Of a stretch of 64,000 nucleotides of DNA, positions 47,801 through 61,130 are shown piece after piece. Each line of letters starts with the position of its first letter. Positions within the stretch are counted from its first letter, which is position 1. A program made the translations under genes and the position numbers. Location: NCBI GenBank assembly GCA_029961685.1, contig JARWKL010000010.1, positions 13,785,931-13,849,930 on the forward strand, written 5' to 3'. A model generated the notes under the pieces. The model was not told the origin of the DNA. It ran no database searches and saw only the letters and a list, made by a program, of their open reading frames with translations. The DNA comes from Aristolochia californica (Eukaryota > Streptophyta > Magnoliopsida > Piperales > Aristolochiaceae).

Positions 47801-48560
47801 AACCTGAAAAAAAGAAAATTTTGAACATAAAAAATGGGGATGCACAAATGCTGGGAGAGATAATTCCAAAGAGTATCTATGATTTTTAAGGAGAGGAAAA
47901 AACGAGGGTTGTTTGGCTCTGGTAAATATCCAACCACTTGAGAATTCAACTTTTTCTACCCCCCCTAATTTTTGGCCACTTGCATCCTCAACATGCTTGT
48001 GGCATGCACACCCACCACACTTCAAGCATGTTGGGATCAGTTACAAGTCCCTTTCCTATAAAATTCCACCAAGCTATTATTAGGGGGTTGTACTAGTGGA
48101 ATTTCCCAAACATGGATTTTGGGGTTCATTTTTAGTGCGTGAAATAATTTTCTATTCATTATTAAAGTTTTCAAATTTTTTTGCACACATGAACTCCAAA
48201 ATTTTCATTTGTTGCGATCTTATATCTTTTTTGTTTACGAGGAAAAATGGGAGTCACAAGTTTGGACCTCAAAAAAAAAAAATGTTTGTACATCCAAAAT
48301 GGGGATGCACAAATGCTGGGAGAGATAATTCCAAAGAGTATCTGTGATTTTTAAGGATAGGCAAAAAAGTGGGTTGTTCGGCTCTGGTAAATATCCAACC
48401 ACTCGAGAATTCAACTTTTTCTACCCCCCCTAATTTTTGGCCACTTGCATCCTCAACATGCCTGTGGCATGCACACCCACCACACTTAAAGCATGTTGGG
48501 ATCAGTTACAAGTCCCTTTCCAATAAAATTCCACCAAACTATTATTAGGGGGTTGTACTA
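44838..48560. repeat. Segmental duplication block, copy 1 (period 7446)
   Basis: B/A 44838-45303, B 45304-45768, C/B 45769-46233, C 46234-46698, A/C 46699-47165, D/A 47166-47630, B/C 47631-48095, D with A-type tail 48096-48560. Seven of the eight monomers are hybrids. The same order with the same private marks recurs at 52284-56006: cattttttgcg, ttccttatta, agtctctttc, ctggcaaatatcc, ctatttttagg, gatgcataaatg and gaacataaaaaatgg. Copy 1 alone has ttagtgagtg and cacaatattgg. Confidence 0.92.
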
Positions 48561-50421
48561 GTGGAATTTCCCAAACATGGATTTTGGGGTTCATTTTTAG
48601 TGCGTGAAATAATTTTCTATTCATTATTATAGTTTTAAAATTTTTTTGCATACATGATCTCTAAAATTTTCATTTTGTTGCGATCTTATATCTTTTTTTG
48701 TATACGAGGAGAAATGGGAGTCACAAGTTTGGACTTGAAAAAAAAAAATTTGAACATAAAAAAATGGGGATGCACAAATGCTGGGAGAGATAATTCCAAA
48801 GAGTATCTGCGATTTTTAAAGATAGGCAAAAAAGTGGGTTGTTTGGCTCTGGTAAATATCCAACCACTTGAGAATTCAACTTTTTCTACCCCCCCTTAAT
48901 TTTTGGCCACTTGCATTGTCAACATGCTTGTGGCATGCACACCCACCACACTTAAAGCATGTTGGGATCAGTTACAAGTCCCTTTCCAATAAAATTCCAC
49001 CAAACTATTATTAGGGGGTTGTACTAGTGGAATTTCCCAAACATGGATTTTGGGGTTCATTTTTAGTGCGTGAAATAATTTTCTATTCATTATTATAGTT
49101 TTAAAATTTTTTTGCACACATGATCTCTAAAATTTTCATTTGTTGCGATTTTATATCTTTTTTGTTTACGTGGAAAAATGGGAGTCAAAAGTTTGGACCT
49201 GAAAAAAAGAAAATTTTGAACATCAAAAAATGGGGATGCACAAATGCTGGGAGAGATAATTCCAAAGAGTATCTGTGATTTTTAAGGATAGGCAAAAAAG
49301 TGGGTTGTTTGTCTCTGGTAAATATCCAACCACTCGAGAATTCAACTTTTTGTACCCCCCCTTATTTTTGGTCACTTGCATCCTCAACATGCATGTGGCA
49401 TGCACACCCACCACACTTAAAGCATGTTGGGATCAGTTACAAGTCCCTTTCACATAAAATTCCACCAAGCTATTATTAGGGGGTTGTACTTGTGGAATTT
49501 CCCAAAGATGGATTTTGGGGTTCATTTTTAGTGCGTGAAATAATTTTCTATTAATTATTATAGTTTTCAAATGTTTTTGCACACATGATCTCTAAAATTT
49601 TCATTTTGTTGCGATCTTATATGTTTTTTGTTTACGAGGAAAAATGGGAGTCACAAGTTTGGACCTGAAAAAAAAAAAAGTTTGTACATCCAAAATGGGG
49701 ATGCACAAATGCTGGGAGAGATAATTCCAAAGAGTATCTATGATTTTTAAGGATAGGAAAAAACGAGGGTTGTTTGGCTCTGGTAAATATCCAACCACTT
49801 GAGAATTCAACTTTTTCTACCCCCCCTAATTTTTGGCCACTTGCATCCTCAACGTGCTTGTGGCATGCCCACCCACCACACTTCAAGCATGTTGGGATCA
49901 GTTACAAGTCCCTTTCCTATAAAATTCCACCAAGCTATTATTAGGGGGTTGTACTAGTGGAATTTCCCAAACATGGATTTTGGGGTTCATTTTTAGTGCG
50001 TGAAATAATTTTCTATTCATTATTAAAGTTTTCAAATTTTTTTGCACACATGAACTCCAAAATTTTCATTTGTTGCGATCTTATATCTTTTTTGTTTACG
50101 AGGAAAAATGGGAGTCACAAGTTTGGACCTCAAAAAAAAAAAATGTTTGTACATCCAAAATGGGGATGCACAAATGCTGGGAGAGATAATTCCAAAGAGT
50201 ATCTGTGATTTTTAAGGATAGGCAAAAAAGTGGGTTGTTCGGCTCTGGTAAATATCCAACCACTCGAGAATTCAACTTTTTCTACCCCCCCTAATTTTTG
50301 GCCACTTGCATCCTCAACATGCCTGTGGCATGCACACCCACCACACTTAAAGCATGTTGGGATCAGTTACAAGTCCCTTTCCTATAAAATTCCACCAAGC
50401 TATTATTAGGGGGTTGTACTA
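48561..50421. repeat. Unit B/A-B-C-D
   Basis: B/A 48561-49026 (gcatacatg), B 49027-49491 (gcgattttatatc, tttttgtacccc), C 49492-49956 (caacgtgcttg, catgcccaccc), D 49957-50421; 1861 bp. The hybrid takes the place of A in an otherwise canonical unit. The tttttgtacccc mark is shared with the B at 40699. Confidence 0.9.
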
Positions 50422-52283
50422 GTGGAATTTCCCAAACACATATTTTGGGGTTCATTTTTAGTGCGTGATATAATTTTCTATTCATTATTATAGTTTTCAA
50501 ATTTTTTTGCTCACATGAACTCTAAAATTTTCATTTTGTTGCGATCTTATATCTTTTTTTGTATACGAGGAGAAATGGGAGTCACAAGTTTGGACTTGAA
50601 AAAAAAAAAATTTGAACATAAAAAAATGGGGATGCACAAATGCTGGGAGAGATAATTCCAAAGAGTATCTGCGATTTTTAAAGATAGGCAAAAAAGTGGG
50701 TTGTTTGGCTCTGGTAAATATCCAACCACTTGAGAATTCAACTTTTTCTACCCCCCCTTAATTTTTGGCCACTTGCATTGTCAACATGCTTGTGGCATGC
50801 ACACCCACCACACTTAAAGCATGTTGCAATCAGTTACAAGTCCCTTTCCAATAAAATTCCACCAAACTATTATTAGGGGGTTGTACTAGTGGAATTTCCC
50901 AAACATGGATTTTGGGGTTCATTTTTAGTGCGTGAAATAATTTTCTATTCATTATTATAGTTTTAAAATTTTTTTGCACACATGATCTCTAAAATTTCAT
51001 TTTGTTGCGATCTTATATCTTTTTTGTTTACGTGGAAAAATGGGAGTCAAAAGTTTGGACCTGAAAAAAAGAAAATTTTGAACATCAAAAAATGGGGATG
51101 CACAAATGCTGGGAGAGATAATTCCAAAGAGTATCTGTGATTTTTAAGGATAGGCAAAAAAGTGGGTTGTTTGTCTCTGGTAAATATCCAACCACTCGAG
51201 AATTCAACTTTTTCTACCCCCCCTTATTTTTGGTCACTTGCATCCTCAACATGCATGTGGCATGCACACGCACCACACTTAAAGCATGTTGGGATCAGTT
51301 ACAAGTCCCTTTCACATAAAATTCCACCAAGCTATTATTAGGGGGTTGTACTTGTGGAATTTCCCAAAGATGGATTTTGGGGTTCATTTTTAGTGCGTGA
51401 AATAATTTTCTATTAATTATTATAGTTTCAAATTTTTTTGCACACATGATCTCTAAAATTTTCATTTTGTTGCGATCTTATATGTTTTTTGTGTACGAGG
51501 AAAAATGGGAGTCACAAGTTTGGACCTGAAAAAAAAAAAAGTTTGTACATCCAAAATGGGGATGCACAAATGCTGGGAGAGATAATTCCAAAGAGTATCT
51601 ATGATTTTTAAGGATAGGAAAAAACGAGGGTTGTTTGGCTCTGGTAAATATCCAACCACTTGAGAATTCAACTTTTTCTACCCCCCCTAATTTTTGGCCA
51701 CTTGCATCCTCAACATGCTTGTGGCATGCACACCCACCACACTTCAAGCATGTTGGGATCAGTTACAAGTCCCTTTCCTATAAAATTCCACCAAGCTATT
51801 ATTAGGGGGTTGTACTAGTGGAATTTCCCAAACATGGATTTTGGGGTTCATTTTTAGTGCGTGAAATAATTTTCTATTCATTATTAAAGTTTTCAAATTT
51901 TTTTGCACACATGAACTCCAAAATTTTCATTTGTTGGGATCTTATATCTTTTTTGTTTACGAGGAAAAATGGGAGTCACAAGTTTGGACCTCAAAAAAAA
52001 AAAATGTTTGTACATCCAAAATGGGGATGCACAAATGCTGGGAGAGATAATTCCAAAGAGTATCTGTGATTTTTAAGGATAGGCAAAAAACGAGGGTTGT
52101 TTGGCTCTGGTAAATATCCAACCACTTGAGAATTCAACTTTTTCTACCCCCCCTAATTTTTGGCCACTTGCATCCTCAACATGCCTGTGGCATGCACACC
52201 CACCACACTTAAAGCATGTTGGGATCAGTTACAAGTCCCTTTCCTATAAAATTCCACCAAGCTATTATTAGGGGGTTGTACTA
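50422..52283. repeat. HOR unit, A-B-C-D 4-mer, full-length D
   Basis: A 50422-50888 (gctcacatg), B 50889-51353 (cacacgcacc), C 51354-51817 (ttgtgtacgagg, one T lost near 51427), D 51818-52283 (gttgggatc; aaaaacgagggttg and cacttgag as in the D at 44372); 1862 bp. It is the only canonical A-B-C-D unit of the right domain. Confidence 0.92.
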
Positions 52284-55200
52284 GTGGAATTTCCCAAACA
52301 TGGATTTTGGGGTTCATTTTTAGTGCGTGAAATAATTTTCTATTCATTATTATAGTTTTAAAATTTTTTTGCACACATGATCTCTAAAATTTTCATTTTT
52401 TGCGATCTTATATCTTTTTTTGTATACGAGGAGAAATGGGAGTCACAAGTTTGGACTTGAAAAAAAAAAAATTTGAACATAAAAAAATGGGGATGCACAA
52501 ATGCTGGGAGAGATAATTCCAAAGAGTATCTGCGATTTTTAAAGATAGGCAAAAAAGTGGGTTGTTTGGCTCTGGTAAATATCCAACCACTTGAGAATTC
52601 AACTTTTTCTAACCCCCCTTAATTTTTGGCCACTAGCATTGTCAACATGCTTGTGGCATGCACACCCACCACACTTAAAGCATGTTGGGATCAGTTACAA
52701 GTCCCTTTCCAATAAAATTCCACCAAACTATTATTAGGGGGTTGTACTAGTGGAATTTCCCAAACATGGATTTTGGGGTTCATTTTTAGTGCGTGAAATA
52801 ATTTTCTATTCCTTATTATAGTTTTAAAATTTTTTTGCACACATGATCTCTAAAATTTTCATTTTGTTGCGATCTTATATCTTTTTTGTTTACGTGGAAA
52901 AATGGGAGTCAAAAGTTTGGACCTGAAAAACAGAAAATTTTGAACATCAAAAAATGGGGATGCACAAATGCTGGGAGAGATAATTCCAAAGAGTATCTGT
53001 GATTTTTAAGGATAGGCAAAAAAGTGGGTTGTTTGTCTCTGGTAAATATCCAACCACTCGAGAATTCAACTTTTTCTACCCCCCCTTATTTTTGGTCACT
53101 TGCATCCTCAACATGCATGTGGCATGCACACCCACCACACTTAAAGCATGTTGGGATCAGTTACAAGTCCCTTTCACATAAAATTCCACCAAGCTATTAT
53201 TAGGGGGTTGTACTTGTGGAATTTCCCAAAGATGGATTTTGGGGTTCATTTTTAGTGCGTGAAATAATTTTCTATTAATTATTATAGTTTTCAAATTTTT
53301 TTGCACACATGATCTCTAAAATTTTCATTTTGTTGCGATCTTATATGTTTTTTGTTTACGAGGAAAAATGGGAGTCACAAGTTTGGACCTGAAAAAAAAA
53401 AAAGTTTGTACATCCAAAATGGGGATGCACAAATGCTGGGAGAGATAATTCCAAAGAGTATCTGTGATTTTTAAGGATAGGCAAAAAAGTGGGTTGTTTG
53501 TCTCTGGTAAATATCCAACCACTTGAGAATTCAACTTTTTCTACCCCCCCTTATTTTTGGTCACTTGCATCCTCAACATGCATGTGGCATGCACACCCAC
53601 CACACTTAAAGCATGTTGGGATCAGTTACAAGTCTCTTTCACATAAAATTCCACCAAGCTATTATTAGGGGGTTGTACTTGTGGAATTTCCCAAAGATGG
53701 ATTTTGGGGTTCATTTTTAGTGCGTGAAATAATTTTCTATTAATTATTATAGTTTTCAAATTTTTTTGCACACATGATCTCTAAAATTTTCATTTTGTTG
53801 CGATCTTATATGTTTTTTGTTTACAAGGAAAAATGGGAGTCACAAGTTTGGACCTCAAAAAAAAAAAAGTTTGTACATCCAAAATGGGGATGCACAAATG
53901 CTGGGAGAGATAATTCCAAAGAGTATCTATGATTTTTAAGGAGAGGAAAAAACGAGGGTTGTTTGTCTCTGGCAAATATCCAACCACTTGAGAATTCAAC
54001 TTTTTCTACCCCCCCTAATTTTTGGCCACTTGCATCCTCAACATGCTTGTGGCATGCACACCCACCACACTTCAAGCATGTTGGGATCAGTTACAAGTCC
54101 CTTTCCTATAAAATTCCACCAAGCTATTATTAGGGGGTTGTACTAGTGGAATTTCCCAAACACATATTTTGGGGTTCATTTTTAGTGCGTGATATAATTT
54201 TCTATTCATTATTATAGTTTTCAAATTTTTTTGCACACATGAACTCTAAAATTTTCATTTTGTTGCGATCTTATATCTTTTTTTGTATACGAGGAGAAAT
54301 GGGAGTCACAAGTTTGGACTTGAAAAAAAAAAAATTTGAACATAAAAAAATGGGGATGCACAAATGCTGGGAGAGATAATTCCAAAGAGTATCTGCGATT
54401 TTTATAGATAGGCAAAAAAGTGGGTTGTTTGGCTCTGGTAAATATCCAACCACTTGAGAATTCAACTTTTTCTACCCCCCCCTAATTTTTGGCCACTTGC
54501 ATCCTCAACATGCTTGTGGCATGCACACTCACCACACTTCAAGCATGTTGGGATCAGTTACAAGTCCCTTTCCTATAAAATTCCACCAAGCTATTTTTAG
54601 GGGGTTGTACTATTGGAATTTCCCAAACTTGGATTTTGGGGTTCATTTTTAGTGCGTGAAATAATTTTCTATTCATTATTAAAGTTTTCAAATTTTTTTG
54701 CACACATGAACTCCAAAATTTTCATTTGTTGCGATCTTATATCTTTTTTGTTTACGAGGAAAAATGGGAGTCACAAGTTTGGACGTCAAAAAAAAAAATG
54801 TTTGTACATCCAAAATGGGGATGCATAAATGCTGGGAGAGATAATTCCAAAGAGTATCTGCGATTTTTAAAGATAGGCAAAAAAGTGGGTTGTTTGGCTC
54901 TGGTAAATATCCAACCACTTGAGAATTCAACTTTTTCTACCCCCCCTTAATTTTTGGCCACTTGCATTGTCAACATGCTTGTGGCATGCACACCCACCAC
55001 ACTTAAAGCATGTTGGGATCAGTTACAAGTCCCTTTCCAATAAAATTCCACCAAACTATTATTAGGGGGTTGTACTAGTGGAATTCCCAAACATGGATTT
55101 TGGGGTTCATTTTTAGTGCGTGAAATAATTTTCTATTCATTATTATAGTTTTAAAATTTTTTTGCACACATGATCTCTAAAATTTTCATTTTGTTGCGAT

Positions 55201-56006
55201 CTTATATCTTTTTTGTTTACGTGGAAAAATGGGAGTCAAAAGTTTGGACCTGAAAAAAAGAAAATTTTGAACATAAAAAATGGGGATGCACAAATGCTGG
55301 GAGAGATAATTCCAAAGAGTATCTATGATTTTTAAGGAGAGGAAAAAACGAGGGTTGTTTGGCTCTGGTAAATATCCAACCACTTGAGAATTCAACTTTT
55401 TCTACCCCCCCTAATTTTTGGCCACTTGCATCCTCAACATGCTTGTGGCATGCACACCCACCACACTTCAAGCATGTTGGGATCAGTTACAAGTCCCTTT
55501 CCTATAAAATTCCACCAAGCTATTATTAGGGGGTTGTACTAGTGGAATTTCCCAAACATGGATTTTGGGGTTCATTTTTAGTGCGTGAAATAATTTTCTA
55601 TTCATTATTAAAGTTTTCAAATTTTTTTGCACACATGAACTCCAAAATTTTCATTTGTTGCGATCTTATATCTTTTTTGTTTACGAGGAAAAATGGGAGT
55701 CACAAGTTTGGACCTCAAAAAAAAAAAATGTTTGTACATCCAAAATGGGGATGCACAAATGCTGGGAGAGATAATTCCAAAGAGTATCTGTGATTTTTAA
55801 GGATAGGCAAAAAAGTGGGTTGTTCGGCTCTGGTAAATATCCAACCACTCGAGAATTCAACTTTTTCTACCCCCCCTAATTTTTGGCCACTTGCATCCTC
55901 AACATGCCTGTGGCATGCACACCCACCACACTTAAAGCATGTTGGGATCAGTTACAAGTCCCTTTCCAATAAAATTCCACCAAACTATTATTAGGGGGTT
56001 GTACTA
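52284..56006. repeat. Segmental duplication block, copy 2 (period 7446)
   Basis: B/A 52284-52749, B 52750-53215, C/B 53216-53680, C 53681-54145, A/C 54146-54612, D/A 54613-55077, B/C 55078-55541, D with A-type tail 55542-56006. Order and lengths match 44838-48560 almost base for base. Copy 2 alone has aaaacagaaaa, ttacaaggaaa, ttttatagatag, ttggaattt at 54613 and gtggaattccc at 55078. Confidence 0.92.
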
Positions 56007-57404
56007 GTGGAATTTCCCAAACATGGATTTTGGGGTTCATTTTTAGTGCGTGAAATAATTTTCTATTCATTATTATAGTTTTAAAATTTTTTTGCACACA
56101 TGATCTCTAAAATTTTCATTTTGTTGCGATCTTATATCTTTTTTTGTATACGAGGAGAAATGGGAGTCACATGTTAGGACTTGAAAAAAAAAAAATTTGA
56201 ACATAAAAAAATGGGGATGCACGAATGCTGGGAGAGATAATTCCAAAGAGTATCTGCGATTTTTAAAGATAGGCAAAAAAGTGGGTTGTTTGGCTCTGGT
56301 AAATATCCAACCACTTGAGAATTCAACTTTTTCTACCCCCCCTTAATTTTTGGCCACTTGCATTGTCAACATGCTTGTGGCATGCACACCCACCACACTT
56401 AAAGCATGTTGGGATCAGTTACAAGTCCCTTTCCAATAAAATTCCACCAAACTATTATTAGGGGGTTGTACTAGTGGAATTTCCCAAACATGGATTTTGG
56501 GGTTCATTTTTAGTGCGTGAAATAATTTTCTATTCATTATTATAGTTTTAAAATTTTTTTGCACACATGATCTCTAAAATTTTCATTTTGTTGCGATCTT
56601 ATATCTTTTTATTTTACGTGGAAAAATGGGAGTCAAAAGTTTGGACCTGAAAAAAAGAAAATTTTGAACATCAAAAAATGGGGATGCACAAATGCTGGGA
56701 GAGATAATTCCAAAGAGTATCTGTGATTTTTAAGGATAGGCAAAAAAGTGGGTTGTTTGTCTCTGGTAAATATCCAACCACTCGAGAATTCAACTTTTTC
56801 TACCCCCCCTTATTTTTGGTCACTTGCATCCTCAACATGCATGTGGCATGCACACCCACCACACTTAAAGCATGTTGGGATCAGTTACAAGTCCCTTTCA
56901 CATAAAATTCCACCAAGCTATTATTAGGGGGTTGTACTTGTGGAATTTCCCAAAGATGGATTTTGGGGTTCATTTTTAGTGCGTGAAATAATTTTCTATT
57001 AATTATTATAGTTTTCAAATTTTTTTGCACACATGATCTCTAAAATTTTCATTTTGTTGCGATCTTATATGTTTTTTGTTTACGAGGAAAAATGGGAGTC
57101 ACAAGTTTGGACCTGAAAAAAAAAAAAGTTTGTACATCCAAAATGGGGATGCACAAATGCTGGGAGAGATAATTCCAAAGAGTATCTATGATTTTTAAGG
57201 ATAGGAAAAAACGAGGGTTGTTTGGCTCTGGTAAATATCCAACCACTTGAGAATTCAACTTTTTCTACCCCCCCTAATTTTTGGCCACTTGCATCCTCAA
57301 CATGCTTGTGGCATGCACACCCACCACACTTCAAGCATGTTGGGATCAGTTACAAGTCCCTTTCCTATAAAATTCCACCAAGCTATTATTAGGGTGTTGT
57401 ACTA
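56007..57404. repeat. Unit B/A-B-C, D missing
   Basis: B/A 56007-56473 (cacatgttagg, cacgaatgc), B 56474-56939 (ctttttattttacg), C 56940-57404 (ending attagggtgttg). It corresponds to 48561-49956 without the following D, so the 7446-bp register drops by about one monomer here. Confidence 0.9.
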
Positions 57405-60199
57405 GTGGAATTTCCCAAACACATATTTTGGGGTTCATTTTTAGTGCGTGATATAATTTTCTATTCATTATTATAGTTTTCAAATTTTTTTGCTCACATG
57501 AACTCTAAAATTTTCATTTTGTTGCGATCTTATATCTTTTTTTGTATACGAGGAGAAATGGGAGTCACAAGTTTGGACTTGAAAAAAAAAAAATTTGAAC
57601 ATAAAAAAATGGGGATGCACAAATGCTGGGAGAGATAATTCCAAAGAGTATCTGCGATTTTTAAAGATAGGCAAAAAAGTGGGTTGTTTGGCTCTAGTAA
57701 ATATCCAACCACTTGAGAATTCAACTTTTTCTACCCCCCCTTAATTTTTGGCCACTTGCGTTGTCAACATGCTTGTGGCATGCACACCCACCACACTTAA
57801 AGCATGTTGGGATCAGTTACAAGTCCCTTTCCAATAAAATTCCACCAAACTATTATTAGGGGGTTGTACTAGTGGAATTTCCCAAACATGGATTTTGGGG
57901 TTCATTTTTAGTGCGTGAAATAATTTTCTATTCATTATTATAGTTTTAAAATTTTTTTGCACACATGATCTCTAAAATTTTCATTTTGTTGCGATCTTAT
58001 ATCTTTTTTGTTTACGTGGAAAAATGGGAGTCAAAAGTTTGGACCTGAAAAAAAGAAAATTTTGACCATCAAAAAATGGGGATGCACAAATGCTGGGAGA
58101 GATAATTCCAAAGAGTATCTGTGATTTTTAAGGATAGGCAAAAAAGTGGGTTGTTTGTCTCTGGTAAATATCCAACCACTCGAGAATTCAACTTTTTCTA
58201 CCCCCCCTTATTTTTGGTCACTTGCATCCTCAACATGCATGTGGCATGCACACCCACCACACTTAAAGCATGTTGGGATCAGTTACAAGTCCCTTTCACA
58301 TAAAATTCCACCAAGCTATTATTAGGGGGTTGTACTTGTGGAATTTCCCAAAGATGGATTTTGGGGTTCATTTTTAGTGCGTGAAATAATTTTCTATTAA
58401 TTATTATAGTTTTCAAATTTTTTTGCACACATGATCTCTAAAATTTTCATTTTGTTGCGATCTTATATGTTTTTTGTTTACGAGGAAAAATGGGAGTCAC
58501 AAGTTTGGACCTGAAAAAAAAAAAAGTTTGTACATCCAAAATGGGGATGCACAAATGCTGGGAGAGATAATTCCAAAGAGTATCTGTGATTTTTAAGGAT
58601 AGGCAAAAAAGTGGGTTGTTTGTCTCTGGTAAATATCCAACCACTCGAGAATTCAACTTTTTCTACCCCCCCTTATTTTTGGTCACTTGCATCCTCAACA
58701 TGCTTGTGGCATGCACACCCACCACACTTCAAGCATGTTGGGATCAGTTACAAGTCCCTTTCCTATAAAATTCCACCAAGCTATTATTAGGGGGTTGTAC
58801 TAGTGGAATTTCCCAAACACATATTTTGGGGTTCATTTTTAGTGCGTGATATAATTTTCTATTCATTATTATAGTTTTCAAATTTTTTTGCACACATGAA
58901 CTCTAAAATTTTCATTTTGTTGCGATCTTATATCTTTTTTTGTATACGAGGAGAAATGGGTGTCACAAGCTTGGACTTGAAAAAAAAAAATTTGAACATA
59001 AAAAAATGGGGATGCACAAATGCCGGGAGAGATAATTCCAAAGAGTATCTGCGATTTTTAAAGATAGGCAAAGAAGTGGGTTGTTTGGCTCTGGTAAATA
59101 TCCAACCACTTGAGAATTCAACTTTTTCTGCCCCCCCTTAATTTTTGGCCACTTGCATTGTCAACATGCTTGTGGCATGCACACCCACCACACTTAAAGC
59201 ATGTTGGGATCAGTTACAAGTCCCTTTCCAATAAAATTCCACCAAACTATTATTAGGGGGTTGTACTAGTGGAATTTCCCAAACATGGATTTTGGGGTTC
59301 ATTTTTAGTGCGTGAAATAATTTTCTATTCATTATTATAGTTTTAAAATTTTTTTGCACACATGATCTCTAAAATTTTCATTTTGTTGCGATCTTATATC
59401 TTTTTTGTTTACGTGGAAAAATGGGTGTCAAAAGTTTGGACCTGAAAAAAAGAAAATTTTGACCATCAAAAAATGGGGATGCACAAATGCTGGGAGAGAT
59501 AATTCCAAAGAGTATCTGTGATTTTTAAGGATAGGCAAAAAAGTGGGTTGTTTGTCTCTGGTAAATATCCAACCACTCGAGAATTCAACTTTTTCCACCC
59601 CCCCTTATTTTTGGTCACTTGCATCCTCAACATGCATGTGGCATGCACACCCACCACACTTAAAGCATGTTGGGATCAGTTACAAGTCCCTTTCACATAA
59701 AATTCCACCAAGCTATTATTAGGGGGTTGTACTTGTGGAATTTCCCAAAGATGGATTTTGGGGTTCATTTTTAGTGCGTGAAATAATTTTCTATTCATTA
59801 TTATAGTTTTCAAATTTTTTTGCACACACGATCTCTAAAATTTTCATTTTGTTGCGATCTTATATGTTTTTTGTTTACGAGGAAAAATGGGAGTCACAAG
59901 TTTGGACCTGAAAAAAAAAAAAGTTTGTACATCCAAAATGGGGATGCACAAATGCTGGGAGAGATAATTCCAAAGAGTATCTATGATTTTTAAGGAGAGG
60001 AAAAAAAGTGGGTTGTTTGTCTCTGGTAAATATCCAACCACTCGAGAATTCAACTTTTTCTACCCCCCCTAATTTTTGGCCACTTGCATCCTCAACATGC
60101 CTGTGGCATGCACACCCACCACACTTAAAGCATGTTGGGATCAGTTACAAGTCCCTTTCCTATAAAATTCCACCAAGCTATTATTAGGGGGTTGTACTA
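57405..60199. repeat. Two 3-mer units: A-B-C/B and A-B-C
   Basis: A 57405-57871 (gctcacatg, ctctagtaaat), B 57872-58337 (ttgaccatc), C/B 58338-58802 with C-type end (cttcaagc), A 58803-59268 (gggtgtcacaagcttgg, atgccggg), B 59269-59734 (atgggtgtc, ttgaccatc, tttttccacc), C 59735-60199 (cattattatag, cacacgatc, and a B/D-like tail with ttgtctctgg, cactcgag and catgcctgtgg). Shared ttgaccatc links the two B copies. Confidence 0.88.
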
Positions 60200-61130
60200 G
60201 TGGAATTTCCCAAACACATATTTTGGGGTTCATTTTTAGTGCGTGATATAATTTTCTATTCATTATTAAAGTTTTCAAATTTTTTTGCACACATGAACTC
60301 CAAAATTTTCATTTTTTGCGATCTTATATCTTTTTTGTTTAGGAGGAAAAATGGGAGTCACATGTTTGGACCTCAAAAAAAAAAAATGTTTGTACATCCA
60401 AAATGGGGATGCACAAATGCTGGGAGAGATAATTCCAAAGAGTATCTGCGATTTTTAAAGATAGGCAAACAAGTGGGTTGTTTGGCTCTGGTAAATATCC
60501 AACCACTTGAGAATTCAACTTTTTCTACCCCCCCTTAATTTTTGGCCACTTGCATTGTAAACATGCTTGTGGCATGCACACCCACCACACTTAAAGCATG
60601 TTGGGATCAGTTACAAGTCCCTTTCCAATAAAATTCCACCAAACTATTATTAGGGGGTTGTACTAGTGGAATTTCCAAAACATGGATTTTGGGGTTCATT
60701 TTTAGTGCGTGAAATAATTTTCTATTCCTTATTATAGTTTTAAAATTTTTTTGCACACATGATCTCTAAAATTTTCATTTTGTTGCGATCTTATATCTTT
60801 TTTGTTTACGTGGAAAAATGGGAGTCAAAAGTTTGGACCTGAAAAAAAGAAAATTTTGAACATCAAAAAATGGGGATGCACAAATGCTGGGAGAGATAAT
60901 TCCAAAGAGTATCTGTGATTTTTAAGGATAAGCAAAAAAGTGGGTTGTTTGTCTCTGGTAAATATCCAACCACTCGAGAATTCAACTTTTTCTACCCCCC
61001 CGTATTTTTGGTCACTTGCATCCTCAACATGCTTGTGGCATGCACACCCACCACACTTAAAGCATGTTGGGATCAGTTACAAGTCCCTTTCATATAAAAT
61101 TCCACCAAGCTATTATTAGGGGTTGTACTA
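60200..61130. repeat. A/D/A mosaic monomer followed by B
   Basis: Mosaic 60200-60665 starts as A (cacatattttgg, gatataat), becomes D (cattattaaag, gaactccaaaa, gacctcaaaa), then returns to A (ctgcgatttttaaagatag, ccttaattttt). Two switches in one monomer suggest gene conversion or two crossovers. The mosaic also holds a 112-codon open frame of no significance. B 60666-61130 has ttccaaaacatgg, ttccttatta, cccgtattttt and ttcatataaaa, and ends with a four-G junction. Confidence 0.88.
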
